Shown: piece after piece, positions 46,501 to 56,160 of the stretch
How the letters are laid out: each line of letters opens with the position of its first letter
Position numbering within the stretch: the stretch's first letter is position 1
Source of the DNA: Gimesia aquarii
GTDB lineage: Bacteria > Planctomycetota > Planctomycetia > Planctomycetales > Planctomycetaceae
Assembly: GCF_007748195.1 (NCBI RefSeq)
Contig: NZ_CP037920.1
Location: 5,175,800-5,239,799 of the forward strand
Length of the DNA stretch: 64,000 nucleotides
Direction of reading: 5' to 3'
Made by a program: the position numbers and the translations under genes
The notes under the pieces: model-generated
What the model was told of the DNA's origin: nothing
Databases searched by the model: none
Seen by the model: only the letters and a program-made list of their open reading frames with translations

Positions 46501-47931
46501 TTATTTGATTAATCGTGTTAATTCGGCCTGTAAGGTTTTGATGGTTGTCTGAGACTCTGGCTGATCAATCAGGTTTTTCATCTCATAAGGATCATGCTGA
46601 ACGTCATAGAGTTCGTTCATACCTTCCAGCTCATTAAACTGGATATACTTCCAACGCGGTGTTCGTACTGCTTTATATCCCATTTTGACAAGACGTGGAA
46701 AAACAGTATCGCTGTTATATTCGATCAGGAACGAATCTCGCCAATCATCGGGTTGTTCCCCTTTGAGTAAAGGAACCAAAGTTCTTCCATCGTACTTCTG
46801 TTCCACTTTCACATGTGCCAGGTCCAGTATCGTCGGGGCCAGATCCACGCTGACAGCAAACTGATCGACGAGCGTACCTGCTTTGATTAAAGGGGGATAA
46901 CGAACTAACAGCGGAACGCGAATTCCTTCCTCATAAGGAAGCCGTCGTTCGACACTCAAGCCATGCTCTCCATACCAGTAACCGTGATCACTGGTAAAAA
47001 CAAACACGGTGTTATCAAGCTGCCCCTGTTTTTCCAACAGTGCACAGAGCTGCCCTACCCCTTCATCGATGCCCGCCAACATCCGCAGCCGGTCACGGAT
47101 GACCTCATCGCTGGTTCCCGTTTCTCGACTTAAAGGAGGCAACCCTGGAACGGCTCGTAATAAGGCGCGTTTGCCTTTTAAGTTATCAATCACGTTTAAG
47201 CGTCTTGGTATCGCATCATTCGCGTATAAGTTCTCATGTCGTTTTGCCGGCATAAATTTCGCTGCGGAGGGATCAGTAATACTGCCGTCGTCACGTTGCG
47301 TCAATTCTGGATGTAACGCCTTATGAGCAATGTAAATGCAAAACGGTTTGTCTCGTTTCTGCTGAACGAATTCATTGACTTTCTGATTCAGAACATCCGT
47401 CGTGTGTCCGCTGTGTGGTACACGTTTGCCATTCTCATTTAACACCGGATTGAACGACGTTCCCTGCCCCTTCATACTCACCCAATAATCAAAACCGGGG
47501 CGGGCCGTATCGTCGTTGCCCATATGCCATTTACCGACGTAGGCTGTATTGTAGCCTGCTTTTTGGAGTGCATGCGGAAATGTTTTCAACGTGTGACTAT
47601 GCTGGCTTCGATTTACATTGTCCAGAATTCCATGATTGTGTGTATAAAGCCCGGTCAGTAAACATGCCCGCACAGGAGAACAAAGAGGAGTGGAACAAAA
47701 GGCATTGCGAAAGCGGGCACCTTCATTAGCAATACGGTCGATGTGAGGCGTTCGCACAAAAGGATGCCCCATACAGCCCAGTTCGTCCCACCGCAGGTCA
47801 TCTACCAGCACTACCACGATATTCGGCCTTTGCGCTGGTTCGGCAGCCTGCAATAAACTGACTTCGGAGGCTGAGAAAAGGCAAAGCCAAACTAAAACCC
47901 ACTTCGACACACTCTGAATCAACCGTTTCAT
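46501..47931 (-). CDS. Secreted sulfatase (formylglycine type)
   Basis: A 476-residue sulfatase with signal peptide (1-30, ending LLQAAEPA). The catalytic signature CSPVR gives formylglycine Cys84 and Arg88. Metal and substrate residues are seen in VVVLVDDLRWDELGC, KWHMGNDDTARPGF, HKALHPE and FTSDHGYWYGEHGLS. The His-rich DHGYWYGEHG resembles iduronate-2-sulfatase and choline-sulfatase-like groups. The likely substrate is a sulfated polysaccharide. No maturase is nearby. The motif at 47997-48011, shared with the GntR promoter region, lies 66 nt upstream. Confidence 0.92.
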   Translation of the reverse strand: MKRLIQSVSKWVLVWLCLFSASEVSLLQAAEPAQRPNIVVVLVDDLRWDELGCMGHPFVRTPHIDRIANEGARFRNAFCSTPLCSPVRACLLTGLYTHNHGILDNVNRSQHSHTLKTFPHALQKAGYNTAYVGKWHMGNDDTARPGFDYWVSMKGQGTSFNPVLNENGKRVPHSGHTTDVLNQKVNEFVQQKRDKPFCIYIAHKALHPELTQRDDGSITDPSAAKFMPAKRHENLYANDAIPRRLNVIDNLKGKRALLRAVPGLPPLSRETGTSDEVIRDRLRMLAGIDEGVGQLCALLEKQGQLDNTVFVFTSDHGYWYGEHGLSVERRLPYEEGIRVPLLVRYPPLIKAGTLVDQFAVSVDLAPTILDLAHVKVEQKYDGRTLVPLLKGEQPDDWRDSFLIEYNSDTVFPRLVKMGYKAVRTPRWKYIQFNELEGMNELYDVQHDPYEMKNLIDQPESQTTIKTLQAELTRLIK

Positions 47932-48950
47932 CTGCTCTGTTCCCGGATGTCATATTGGAAAAATGGTTTGAGCACTCTCGTCAGTTGCAATTAGCTCTTA
48001 GCCACTGTACCAGACTCCCTGACTGAATCAAGCAAAGCGCTTCGGGACACACTAAAAGCAACGATACCGGTTTCATGAAACAGCATGACATATTCCAGAA
48101 AGAAACGTAGGTCTCTCTTGTTACTAGTGCCCTGTTTTCATCTCAGACGCTGGAACCCGATCAGTTAAAATAAGAGAACCCGAACGGAATCTGGACCGCG
48201 CATTGTGCGTAGGAAGTTGTAGACATCCCAAAGGATGCGGTGAGAGCAGTACTTTGCGGGCTCTGTCTGTATTTCGTGTGTCTGCTAAAAAAGGAGAATT
48301 AAGATGCTGATCTGGTTTGTCCTGATTTTTCGTATGCCGATTTTGTTTTTGATTACACAGCATCATGGTGAACTGCATGAGTCGGTCAAGCGAAGTATTT
48401 GCGCAGTTTTGTCTCAGACATGGTATCTGCGCGGTCGTATAAGTCGTGGTTTTAGTAGAAAACAGACCATTTTGGATCAAAATAGTAGTGTGCATCGAGA
48501 ACTGAACGTAAGAAGATATTTGCAAAATTTTGAATGCATAGCGGGTTTTGTGGTGAATGTTTTCGCAGCTGAAGAAGTTATTACTATTAGAAAAAGGTTG
48601 CCTCGCGCGCGACAGAAACGTAGTGTCCCGAGCGGCACGATTGTGTCAAGATGTGGTTTGCACCACTGAAAAAGAATCACGAAAAGACTCGGAGTTGCGT
48701 AAATGTCAAAAGATTTCCATTTTTACTCTAGTAGATTCACTGAGGTTAACATTCACAGGCAGAACCAGTTACTGTTTGTTCTCCTGTATTCGAATATTCT
48801 GTTTTCTTAAGAAAAAATTAATCGACTTTATATTAGTCATCGCTGGTCGGTTTTGTATAAAATAGTAACACACTCCATTCCATAATCCTCTTTATAGTCT
48901 GGAGTTCGGTCATGTGTGATTAATCGAGGAACAACTCTGGGAGTTATTGC
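47932..48950. other. One-kilobase region without a convincing gene
   Basis: This is the longest gene-poor stretch in the window, between the sulfatase promoter and the DUF1549/1553 gene. A 121-codon plus-strand ORF (48304-48669) has AAGGAG 8 nt before its ATG but resembles no family. A 133-codon ORF overlaps it on the other strand (48124-48525), lacks a ribosome site and has equally odd composition. Open frames on both strands without homology suggest a non-coding RNA, a decayed gene or a dispersed repeat; sequence alone does not decide. The terminal 100 bp should hold the DUF1549/1553 promoter. Confidence 0.5.
47997..48011. promoter_or_regulatory. Motif shared with the GntR promoter region
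   Basis: CTTAGCCACTGTACC matches CTTAGCCACTATACC at 16057-16071 in 14 of 15 positions. Both copies lie in the same orientation upstream of minus-strand genes (sulfatase and GntR/UTRA operon). Only the copy at 16052 has the full inverted repeat; this one is a half site. Confidence 0.35.
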
Positions 48951-50936
48951 ATGTCAGGAAAGCAAGTCAAAAATGCGAGGGGACTCTCGCGACGCTGGAA
49001 GATCAGCGGTTTGTTTGGTGTGGTTGCCTTAAGCATCATCATCTTCTCGGGGCTTCATGATTCGGAAGCCGCTCAACGAAAACGAGGAGCCAAGAAGAAG
49101 CCAGCTCCCAAAAAAGAAGAACCACTTCCACCTCGATTTATGGTGAAGTCAAAACCGGTCAGCACAACGAAACTCTCCAGTGCGATCAAATCAGCAGAAA
49201 AGATCGATAAGCTGGTTGAATCAAATTACTTCAAACACAAAGTCAAACCCAATCCGATGTCGACAGACGAGCAATTCCTACGTCGCATCTATCTCGATAT
49301 CACCGGCACGATTCCCACCTATCGCGAAACACGCTACTTTTTAGCTTCGCGTCATCCGGATAAACGAAAAAACTTAATCGACCGTTTATTAAACAGCGAT
49401 GGCTACGCCAGTCATTTCTATAACTATTGGGCTGATGTCCTACGTTATACCGACCGTTTAAACAACAATGTCGATGGGCGCCCCTATCGACAATGGATTA
49501 AACAATCTCTGGCGGAAAACAAACCGTGGGATGATATGGTCAGCGAAATGATCACAGCAGAAGGCTTGATCTGGGAAAACCCCGCTACGGGTTATCTGCA
49601 ACGCGACTCCGGTATGCCGCTGGACAATATGAATAATACGGTCCGAATTTTTCTGGGTACACGCATCGGTTGTGCGCAATGCCACGATCATCCCTTTGAT
49701 CGCTGGAAACAAAAAGAATTTTATCAAATGGCGGCATTTACATTTGGTTCATCGACACGTGCCAATGGAAGAGACAAACGATTTTATACAGGCAGTGATC
49801 CTAACCGCCGTCTGCGAAAAGAATATAACGAGTTGGGACAGGAGGAAAAAGACAGACGCCGCAATCAGGGACGGTTTAACCGTATGATTCGGGTTAACAT
49901 GATGGTTGTCAACGATCAGATCAATCGCAAGATCCGGCTGCCACATGATTACGCTTACACGGACGCCAAACCGAAATCGGTGATTGAACCAAAGACCTTG
50001 TTTGGCAAACCGGCTGATATCAAAAAGGGAGAAGCGCCACGCAAAGCGTTCGCCCGCTGGATGGTATCGAAAGATAATCCCCGATTTGCTCTGACCATCG
50101 CCAACCGCTTGTGGAAGCGGGCATTTGGTCGCGGTCAAATCGAACCTGTGGATGATATGATGGATCATACCGTTGCAGAAAATCCGGAATTGATGAAGTA
50201 TCTTGAATCAGAGATGAAACGACTCAATTTCGATATGAAAGAATATCTGCGAATTCTATACAACACGAAAACCTATCAAAGACAAGCCACTACCACTGAT
50301 ACGCCCTTGAGTGAAGCTTATCATTTCCCCGGTCCCATTCTAAGACGTATGACAGCAGAACAGGCCTGGGATTCATTCTTAACGTTGGCAGTTGTTGATC
50401 CTGAAGAGTATCGAGAATTACCTTCGGATGTTCGATCTGACATCATCGCTGTGAACTTGAATGATGCTTCAGCTCAGGAAGTTCTCGATGCTGACAAAAA
50501 AGTACGAGAGGAAGTTGACCGTAAGCGTTATAAACGTGAAAAGAAATATAAATACAAAGGGCAATTACTGGCAAGAGCTTCCGAGTTACCCTCACCAGTT
50601 CCGGCCAGTCACTTTTTAAGGACCTTTGGTCAATCGGACCGTGAACTGATTTCTGCCTCTTCAGACTCAGGTTCGGTACCTCAAATTCTGTTTATGTTTA
50701 ACGGTCCTGTAACTCATATGATGCTTGAGAAAGGATCTACGATTTACAATAACGTAATCGAACAAAAAACAGTCAAAGAGGGAGTGGATGTCATTTTCAT
50801 GACAATTTTAAATCGACGTCCCGATAAAGAAGAATCCAAAATTGCAATGGACGAAATCGAAAAGAATGGAGCCGCCGGTTATGGAAATGTCATCTGGTCG
50901 CTCGTGAATACACGCGAGTTTCTGTTCATTCAATAA
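48951..50936 (+). CDS. Secreted DUF1549-DUF1553 (PSD1) protein without N-terminal cytochrome domain
   Basis: A 661-residue exported protein. GGAG lies 7 nt before the ATG. An N-terminal transmembrane/signal segment (ISGLFGVVALSIIIFSGLH, about 18-36) is followed by a Lys/Pro-rich linker. DUF1549 begins near residue 80 (LVESNYFKHKVKPNPMSTDE, FLRRIYLDITGTIPT) and includes a haem-like CAQCH motif at 241-245. DUF1553 spans about 370-655 (TIANRLWKRAFGRGQIEPVDD; end NTREFLFIQ). Unlike the PSD1 proteins at 4943 and 21771 it has no separate N-terminal cytochrome domain. It pairs with the DUF1501 gene 83 nt downstream and heads the plus-strand run to 58724. Confidence 0.9.
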   Translation: MSGKQVKNARGLSRRWKISGLFGVVALSIIIFSGLHDSEAAQRKRGAKKKPAPKKEEPLPPRFMVKSKPVSTTKLSSAIKSAEKIDKLVESNYFKHKVKPNPMSTDEQFLRRIYLDITGTIPTYRETRYFLASRHPDKRKNLIDRLLNSDGYASHFYNYWADVLRYTDRLNNNVDGRPYRQWIKQSLAENKPWDDMVSEMITAEGLIWENPATGYLQRDSGMPLDNMNNTVRIFLGTRIGCAQCHDHPFDRWKQKEFYQMAAFTFGSSTRANGRDKRFYTGSDPNRRLRKEYNELGQEEKDRRRNQGRFNRMIRVNMMVVNDQINRKIRLPHDYAYTDAKPKSVIEPKTLFGKPADIKKGEAPRKAFARWMVSKDNPRFALTIANRLWKRAFGRGQIEPVDDMMDHTVAENPELMKYLESEMKRLNFDMKEYLRILYNTKTYQRQATTTDTPLSEAYHFPGPILRRMTAEQAWDSFLTLAVVDPEEYRELPSDVRSDIIAVNLNDASAQEVLDADKKVREEVDRKRYKREKKYKYKGQLLARASELPSPVPASHFLRTFGQSDRELISASSDSGSVPQILFMFNGPVTHMMLEKGSTIYNNVIEQKTVKEGVDVIFMTILNRRPDKEESKIAMDEIEKNGAAGYGNVIWSLVNTREFLFIQ

Positions 50937-51019
50937 TTGTCAATAAGACTACGTCCAGAGCGTTTGCTCTGGGCTAGACTACAATCACAAGAAAATTTTC
51001 AAATATAAAGGCATTCGCA

Positions 51020-52309
51020 ATGCAAGAACTTCTTTCGAAACTTGATGGACTGGGTCGGCGACAGTTTATTGAATATGCTGCCAAGTCAGCTTTGGGAGTC
51101 AGTGTACTCCCCGTATTCAATAATCTGATAGAAGCGGCTCCAGCAAAATCCAAAGGTGGCAAAGCCAAACGCTTGATCTATTTATATATGGCCGGTGCCA
51201 TGACTCACCTTGATACGTTTGACCTGAAGCCAGGACATAAAAATCAAGGCGAAACCAAAGCGATCAAGACCAGTGTTCCCGGAGCACAAATCAGTGAGTT
51301 CCTTCCCACACTGGCCGAAGAGTTTGATAAGATGGCGGTCATCAATTCCATGTATACCGAAACCGGCGCTCATGGTCCCGGCGAATACATGATGCGTACG
51401 AGCTATAAGAAGATCGCGACTACGCGACATCCTTCTATGGGTCCCTGGATTCAAAGATTTAAAGGACGTTACAACAAAAATCTGCCTGATACGGTTCTGA
51501 TCAGTGCCCCGGCACGACACCCCAGTGCAGGATTCCTGGATCCTTCGTTTAGCCCCTTGCCAATCGGCGATCCTAATCGAGGCCTGGAAAACACAAAATC
51601 GCCTTCCTATCTGTCAGACAATTCATTTGATAAACGAATCAACTTGATCAACAAGTTTGATAAAAAGTTTCAAAATAAATTTAAAACCAAAGATGTTCTG
51701 GCTTATACGGATTTCTATTCCCAGGCCACTACACTACTTTCCAGTGATGAGCTCAAAGCATTCGACTTGAATGAAGAAAAGCCGGAAGACCGCGATAAAT
51801 ATGGTCGTAATTCCTTCGGCCAGGGTTGTATGCTGGCGCGACGTCTGGTTGAAAATGATGTGCGTTGTGTGGAAGTCACTTTCGGTGGCTGGGACATGCA
51901 CCGCGATATCTATGATGATCGAACTTTACCAACACGTGCCGGGATTCTGGATAAGGCTTTAGGCAACCTCCTGAAAGATCTATCCAGTCTTGGTCTCCTG
52001 GATGAAACACTTGTAGTGCTGACAACGGAATTTGGTCGTACTCCTGTGATTAACCAAAACGCAGGCCGAGACCACCATCCCGGCGTCTTTTCTGCCGCAC
52101 TGATGGGAGGCGGAATTAAAGGTGGTCAGTTCTATGGAAAATCAGACGAAGAGGGCCACAGTGTTGATGCGGATGGTGTCTTACCAGCCGACTTCAATGC
52201 AACGATTGCTACTGCTTTGAATCTGCCTTTGGACAAAGAAATTTTCTCACCCGATGGTCGCCCCTTCAAGGTTGCCCACGATGGTGAACCTGTCACAAAG
52301 CTGCTCTAA
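51020..52309 (+). CDS. DUF1501 protein with Tat-like signal
   Basis: A 429-residue DUF1501 protein. Residues 13-18 (GRRQFIEYA) give a twin-arginine motif followed by a moderately hydrophobic segment ([14 protein letters not shown]). Motifs are [63 protein letters not shown] and [10 protein letters not shown]. It is the shortest of the four DUF1501 proteins here. AAAGG lies 8 nt upstream. It follows its DUF1549/1553 partner and ends in an intrinsic terminator 28 nt downstream, so this pair is probably transcribed separately from the following PQQ-like gene. Confidence 0.9.
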   Translation: MQELLSKLDGLGRRQFIEYAAKSALGVSVLPVFNNLIEAAPAKSKGGKAKRLIYLYMAGAMTHLDTFDLKPGHKNQGETKAIKTSVPGAQISEFLPTLAEEFDKMAVINSMYTETGAHGPGEYMMRTSYKKIATTRHPSMGPWIQRFKGRYNKNLPDTVLISAPARHPSAGFLDPSFSPLPIGDPNRGLENTKSPSYLSDNSFDKRINLINKFDKKFQNKFKTKDVLAYTDFYSQATTLLSSDELKAFDLNEEKPEDRDKYGRNSFGQGCMLARRLVENDVRCVEVTFGGWDMHRDIYDDRTLPTRAGILDKALGNLLKDLSSLGLLDETLVVLTTEFGRTPVINQNAGRDHHPGVFSAALMGGGIKGGQFYGKSDEEGHSVDADGVLPADFNATIATALNLPLDKEIFSPDGRPFKVAHDGEPVTKLL

Positions 52310-52337
52310 GTTCAGTTGTGGCTCGCAAAAAATCAAA

Positions 52338-52366
52338 ACGGCTTCCACTTTGGAAGTCGTTTTTTT
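52338..52366 (+). terminator. Intrinsic terminator after the DUF1501 gene
   Basis: ACGGCTTCC pairs with GGAAGTCGT (one G-T pair) across a 5-nt loop and runs directly into seven T residues on the plus strand, 28 nt past the stop. It separates the DUF1549/DUF1501 pair from the downstream genes. Confidence 0.88.
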
Positions 52367-52598
52367 GTATGATATCACACAAAAAAAAATCCGATGTTTT
52401 TTTCGAAATCATATAATTATAGTAGCTTCCCAAATTTTCCGTGACTATGATCAAACTGTTGGTTCTCTACTGAATCAGCATCGCGTCCTTCCGAATAGAT
52501 CAGAGTACCTCAAACTGTTAACCACTTTAAGTCAGTAGTTTGAAAGATGAGTCCCTCCTGCTTAACCTCAAGATTGTAAGCTGAGAAAGATCGCTCAG

Positions 52599-55280
52599 AT
52601 GATGAAAGTCAGCCGTACATTGTTATTGGTTCAAATGTTGTTCAGCCTGTTTTGGTGCTGTACGATTACCAAAGCAGATGATAGTTGGACTCAGCTGAAA
52701 GGAAGCAGTCAACGATCGGGAAACGCGGCTGAGATCACTTTAAAAACTCCGCTCTCCCTTGCTGCAGCGGTTCCTCTTACAGACGGTATTTTTACATCTC
52801 CTGTCGTTAGTGAGGATCAAGTTTTCGTCGTTGATGGATCAGGGGTTGTCTTTGCCATAGACACAACGAGTCATAAAGTTATATGGAAGTTCGCCACGCG
52901 TGGCGGTTTGGGGAACTGCAATAATGTAGCTTCGCCTGCAATCATTGATAATTATCTACACGTTGGCACAACTGCCGGTTACTATTACGTTCTTGACTGT
53001 AAAAACGGCGCTGTCATCAAAGAAATAGACTGTCGTGAGCCAATTTTTTCTGCTCCCGTCGTAAACGCAAATCGGGTCTATTTTGCCACATTGGGAGCAC
53101 AAGTCTATGCGGTCGAACCCAATGGTGAAGTTGCCTGGACCTGGGATTTCGTGAAAGAAGTTGTTCAGTTCAATGGGAACCGCTGGAGTGGTGCAGACTG
53201 GCTCGCACACCGCAAAGATCGAGTCACGTGGCGCGACCACTTTGTGTGTTCTCGCGACATTTGCTTCGCTGGAAATTCGATTGTCATTCCCGCAGGAGGG
53301 AGAACCGTATTTCTTGAGGACGATGGTAAACAACCCCGTCTGCGCGCAGTAGGCGAAGTCCCTAAATATGCCGGTTCAGAATATCCGGCGACCTTTGGGC
53401 AAAGTGCCGATGACGCTGGTAATGTATTTGTACAATGGCATCGCCGCGACAACGCAGGCCGCGTGGAAGTGATGCAGCTGGATGGTGAAAAAATCAAAGC
53501 AGATTATATCAAGGGAACTCAAACATCAATTCGAGATCCGGGGCTCTTGAGTTTTGCTTCCGTCAGTATTCGAGGCAATGATGTCTACCGTGTTCGCCCG
53601 GAAGAAGGGCTGGGACTGTGTCGTCACACCATGGGGGACGAGACCACTGAAGTCCTCTGTGCGGCTGCTTCTGTCTGTTCTCCTGTATTAACCCACGATC
53701 ATGCTGTCTACGGAGGCCTTGATGGAAAACTATATGTTGTCCCACTGAAAGGTGGAGAGGCAACGACATTCACCACAGCCTTCGATGCACCGATCACAGC
53801 GCCCGTGGCAATCGCGAATAATAAAATCTATGTTCCCTGTGAAGATGGTTATCTTTATGTTCTGAACGCTGACGGAACAATTTCAGGACCAAAGGCTGCC
53901 TTACCGGAGCGAGATTTACAAGTCTGGAAAATACGCAGCCCCCTGACCGGACCACTCACTGATCCGAAATTTGACTGGTACACCAATTATGGAGACTTCG
54001 GTGGAACCAATGCGAACGCACAAGGTCTAAAGCCTCCACTCCGGATGCGCTGGGCACGTCGGTTGGAAGGGACCGTCAAACATCTGCCCGTCTGTGGTGG
54101 TGGTCGACTCTATACACATACTGCGGAAGGTCAAATCATTGCCGTTGAGCAGGACACCGGTAGACTACTCTGGAGACGCTATTGGCCCGACGTCTATTTA
54201 TCATTTACCTCGCCACTATATATTGATGGGAAACTTCTGATCCCACAAGCAGGTATCAAAAAATCACGCATGCGCTGTCTGGATGCAGCAACCGGTAAAT
54301 TACTTTGGGAAGCGCCCTTTACCGGTTCCCCCAGTTGGAGCCGTCAGTTTCCACCGGTCGTGCATGGCAATATTGCGATCTACGCTTCCGGCTCCGGCGA
54401 ATACGCAACACAGGGAACGGAAAAGGCATTCACATTCGGAGGCAAGCCAGCAGTACAACCAGACGGACGCGAAGTGATGAGCTGGATCTATTCCAATGAC
54501 AATCCTTACTACCCGAAAGATCACCATCCGATCGTCTGGGCCTGGGATTTAGATACCGGCGAGGTCATCTGGAAAAAAGACTTTTCCCAATATGGTCGTG
54601 GCGGAAATGATTGCGGTATCGCGATACTTGATGGCAAGCTTTATTACTCCACATTTTTTGGTTACGCCACCAGTCAACGCAAGCGGCGCGGATTACCTGT
54701 CGAAAACAATGGAATCACTGCCTGCCTCGATCCTGAAACAGGTAAAGTCGAATGGCTGACAAACAAATATTATGTCACTTCAAAGTGCACTCTCAGTGCG
54801 CGTGATGGGCGGATCTATATCGGTGGTTTTAACCGGGCTAATGAAAACACACAGGATCGATTCGTATGGTGCCTGGATGCAAAAGACGGATCACTGGTGT
54901 GGAAATCGGATGCAGTGACTTCGGCACTCAATGTCGTGACCGTAGGTGAGGAATTCATCTTTTCGAATGCATTACGAGGCAAGGGAAATGTATTTGATCG
55001 AGTTAGCGGAAAAGTTGTCAACAGCATCGGCCATAACTACGCCTGCTGTCGCTTCACACTTTCTGAGCCTTACGTTCTCGGTGCGAATATGGATATGATT
55101 GATCTTTCAGACAATGGCAAACTGGTTTCGACCGGCCCCGCCATTGATTCACGTGAATGTCTTGGAGCGGTCGTTTCGAACGGACGCATTTTCTATACAT
55201 CACAGGCCAGTGGTTTTGTTGTCTCACAGACGTTTGGTGAAGAATCAAAAAAACTACCTGCGATCTGGGAAAGGCCGTGA
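52599..55280 (+). CDS. Secreted PQQ-like beta-propeller repeat protein
   Basis: An 893-residue exported protein with signal peptide (about 1-26, ending TITKADDS). Repeated PQQ-type blades are visible in two halves, for example VFAIDTTSHKVIWKF, VYAVEPNGEVAWTWDF, LYVVPLKGGEATTF, LYVLNADGTISGP, IIAVEQDTGRLLWRR, MRCLDAATGKLLWEA, VWAWDLDTGEVIWKK and TACLDPETGKVEWLT. About fourteen blades suggest two propellers. No CxxCH haem motif and no obvious Cys-Cys vicinal pair typical of PQQ-alcohol dehydrogenases is seen, so a true PQQ enzyme is uncertain; it could be a structural or assembly propeller (BamB-like). It lies at the head of the redox block that ends at 58724. Confidence 0.88.
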   Translation: MMKVSRTLLLVQMLFSLFWCCTITKADDSWTQLKGSSQRSGNAAEITLKTPLSLAAAVPLTDGIFTSPVVSEDQVFVVDGSGVVFAIDTTSHKVIWKFATRGGLGNCNNVASPAIIDNYLHVGTTAGYYYVLDCKNGAVIKEIDCREPIFSAPVVNANRVYFATLGAQVYAVEPNGEVAWTWDFVKEVVQFNGNRWSGADWLAHRKDRVTWRDHFVCSRDICFAGNSIVIPAGGRTVFLEDDGKQPRLRAVGEVPKYAGSEYPATFGQSADDAGNVFVQWHRRDNAGRVEVMQLDGEKIKADYIKGTQTSIRDPGLLSFASVSIRGNDVYRVRPEEGLGLCRHTMGDETTEVLCAAASVCSPVLTHDHAVYGGLDGKLYVVPLKGGEATTFTTAFDAPITAPVAIANNKIYVPCEDGYLYVLNADGTISGPKAALPERDLQVWKIRSPLTGPLTDPKFDWYTNYGDFGGTNANAQGLKPPLRMRWARRLEGTVKHLPVCGGGRLYTHTAEGQIIAVEQDTGRLLWRRYWPDVYLSFTSPLYIDGKLLIPQAGIKKSRMRCLDAATGKLLWEAPFTGSPSWSRQFPPVVHGNIAIYASGSGEYATQGTEKAFTFGGKPAVQPDGREVMSWIYSNDNPYYPKDHHPIVWAWDLDTGEVIWKKDFSQYGRGGNDCGIAILDGKLYYSTFFGYATSQRKRRGLPVENNGITACLDPETGKVEWLTNKYYVTSKCTLSARDGRIYIGGFNRANENTQDRFVWCLDAKDGSLVWKSDAVTSALNVVTVGEEFIFSNALRGKGNVFDRVSGKVVNSIGHNYACCRFTLSEPYVLGANMDMIDLSDNGKLVSTGPAIDSRECLGAVVSNGRIFYTSQASGFVVSQTFGEESKKLPAIWERP

Positions 55281-55474
55281 ATCAAGGGCATTCATTTGAT
55301 GTCTGACTGAACTTTCTAATTAAGGATTTATTAATTTATGACACCTGGAGGGAAAAGAAAAAAGTGCCAACTCGTTTGCACTCCCTTTTGGCTCACATTA
55401 AAATTCGTGGATACGTCAGTGTAATGGCGTACCCTTCTGCAGTTGCAGAAATATTTTGTCGCGTATTGTTAACC

Positions 55475-55480
55475 AAGGAG
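55475..55480 (+). promoter_or_regulatory. Strong ribosome-binding site deciding the CxxC-protein start
   Basis: AAGGAG sits 6 nt before the ATG at 55487. It rules out the longer frame beginning at 55364, whose first 41 codons encode no signal peptide. Confidence 0.8.
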
Positions 55481-55486
55481 AAATAC

Positions 55487-56041
55487 ATGAAAAGACTGCT
55501 TACACTTTCAGTAGCAATGATGTTTGTCGCTGCCAGTTCTATCAGTTCTGCTGCAGAACTAAAGTCTGGTATCGAAGTTGGTGGTAGACCTGGTGCTTAC
55601 ACAGTTAACGACTGCACCGGCCCTAACGCTGGTAAATCACTTTGCTACCGTTGCAGCTATGGCGGACGTCCTGTAGTCAATATTTTCGCTCGCGAAATCG
55701 ATGGCAATGTTGAAGATCTGATTGCACAGATTGATGAAAAAGTTGGTGCAAACAAAGATCAAAAGATGGCCGCCTTCGTTGTTCATTTGACAGACGATGC
55801 TGACAAATCTAGCGCTGCCCTGAAAAAAGTGGCTAACGCTAAGAAAATCAAAAACACACCTTTAACTAACTTCGAAGGTGAAGCTGGTCCCTCATCATAC
55901 AAAATCTCTAAAGATGCTGATGTTACTGTTTTGATGTGGGTTAAAGGAAAAGTGAAGGTCAATCACTCTTTCAAAAAAGGTGATCTGTCCAAAGACAAAA
56001 TCAAGAAGGTCGTTAATGATACATCTAAGATTTTGAACTAA
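55487..56041 (+). CDS. Small exported CxxC (thioredoxin-fold-like) protein
   Basis: A 184-residue exported protein with a clear signal peptide ([24 protein letters not shown], cut near 23). The mature part begins [22 protein letters not shown] and has a CYRC motif near residue 52 after KSL, followed by [14 protein letters not shown], a strand-helix pattern resembling a thioredoxin or peroxiredoxin fold. A long Lys-rich C-terminal half ([29 protein letters not shown]) would complete the sheet. With a TlpA-like lipoprotein and di-haem protein downstream, a periplasmic thiol-redox role is plausible but not proven. High use of GCT/GAA-type codons and a strong ribosome site suggest high expression. 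A hairpin terminator follows. Confidence 0.78.
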   Translation: MKRLLTLSVAMMFVAASSISSAAELKSGIEVGGRPGAYTVNDCTGPNAGKSLCYRCSYGGRPVVNIFAREIDGNVEDLIAQIDEKVGANKDQKMAAFVVHLTDDADKSSAALKKVANAKKIKNTPLTNFEGEAGPSSYKISKDADVTVLMWVKGKVKVNHSFKKGDLSKDKIKKVVNDTSKILN

Positions 56042-56073
56042 CGATTTCTTACCATAACTCTGAAGATTCGTAG

Positions 56074-56105
56074 ACCCCGCTTCCCAAAATTGGTTAGCGG
56101 GGTTT
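56074..56105 (+). terminator. Hairpin terminator after the CxxC-protein gene
   Basis: ACCCCGCT pairs perfectly with AGCGGGGT across a 14-nt loop, then TTATG. The stem is GC-rich but the T-run is short, so termination may be partial; it lies 33 nt past the stop and 56 nt before the next ATG. Confidence 0.55.
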
Positions 56106-56160
56106 ATGCATCCCACCGCATTAGACTAAGACGAGTCTCACAATTGGCAAAGGGGTTTCA

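Noticed and set aside
48304-48669. 121-codon ORF as a real gene
   Set aside because: The ribosome site is good, but no family resemblance is seen and another open frame overlaps on the other strand; kept only as an open question in the orphan region.
53165-53497. Antisense ORFs inside the PQQ-like gene (and similar frames inside other long genes)
   Set aside because: They lie opposite clear family coding sequence, have no ribosome sites or recognisable domains, and are typical shadow frames.
55364-55486. Longer start for the CxxC protein
   Set aside because: AAGGAG at 55475 and a proper signal peptide at 55487 identify the true start.
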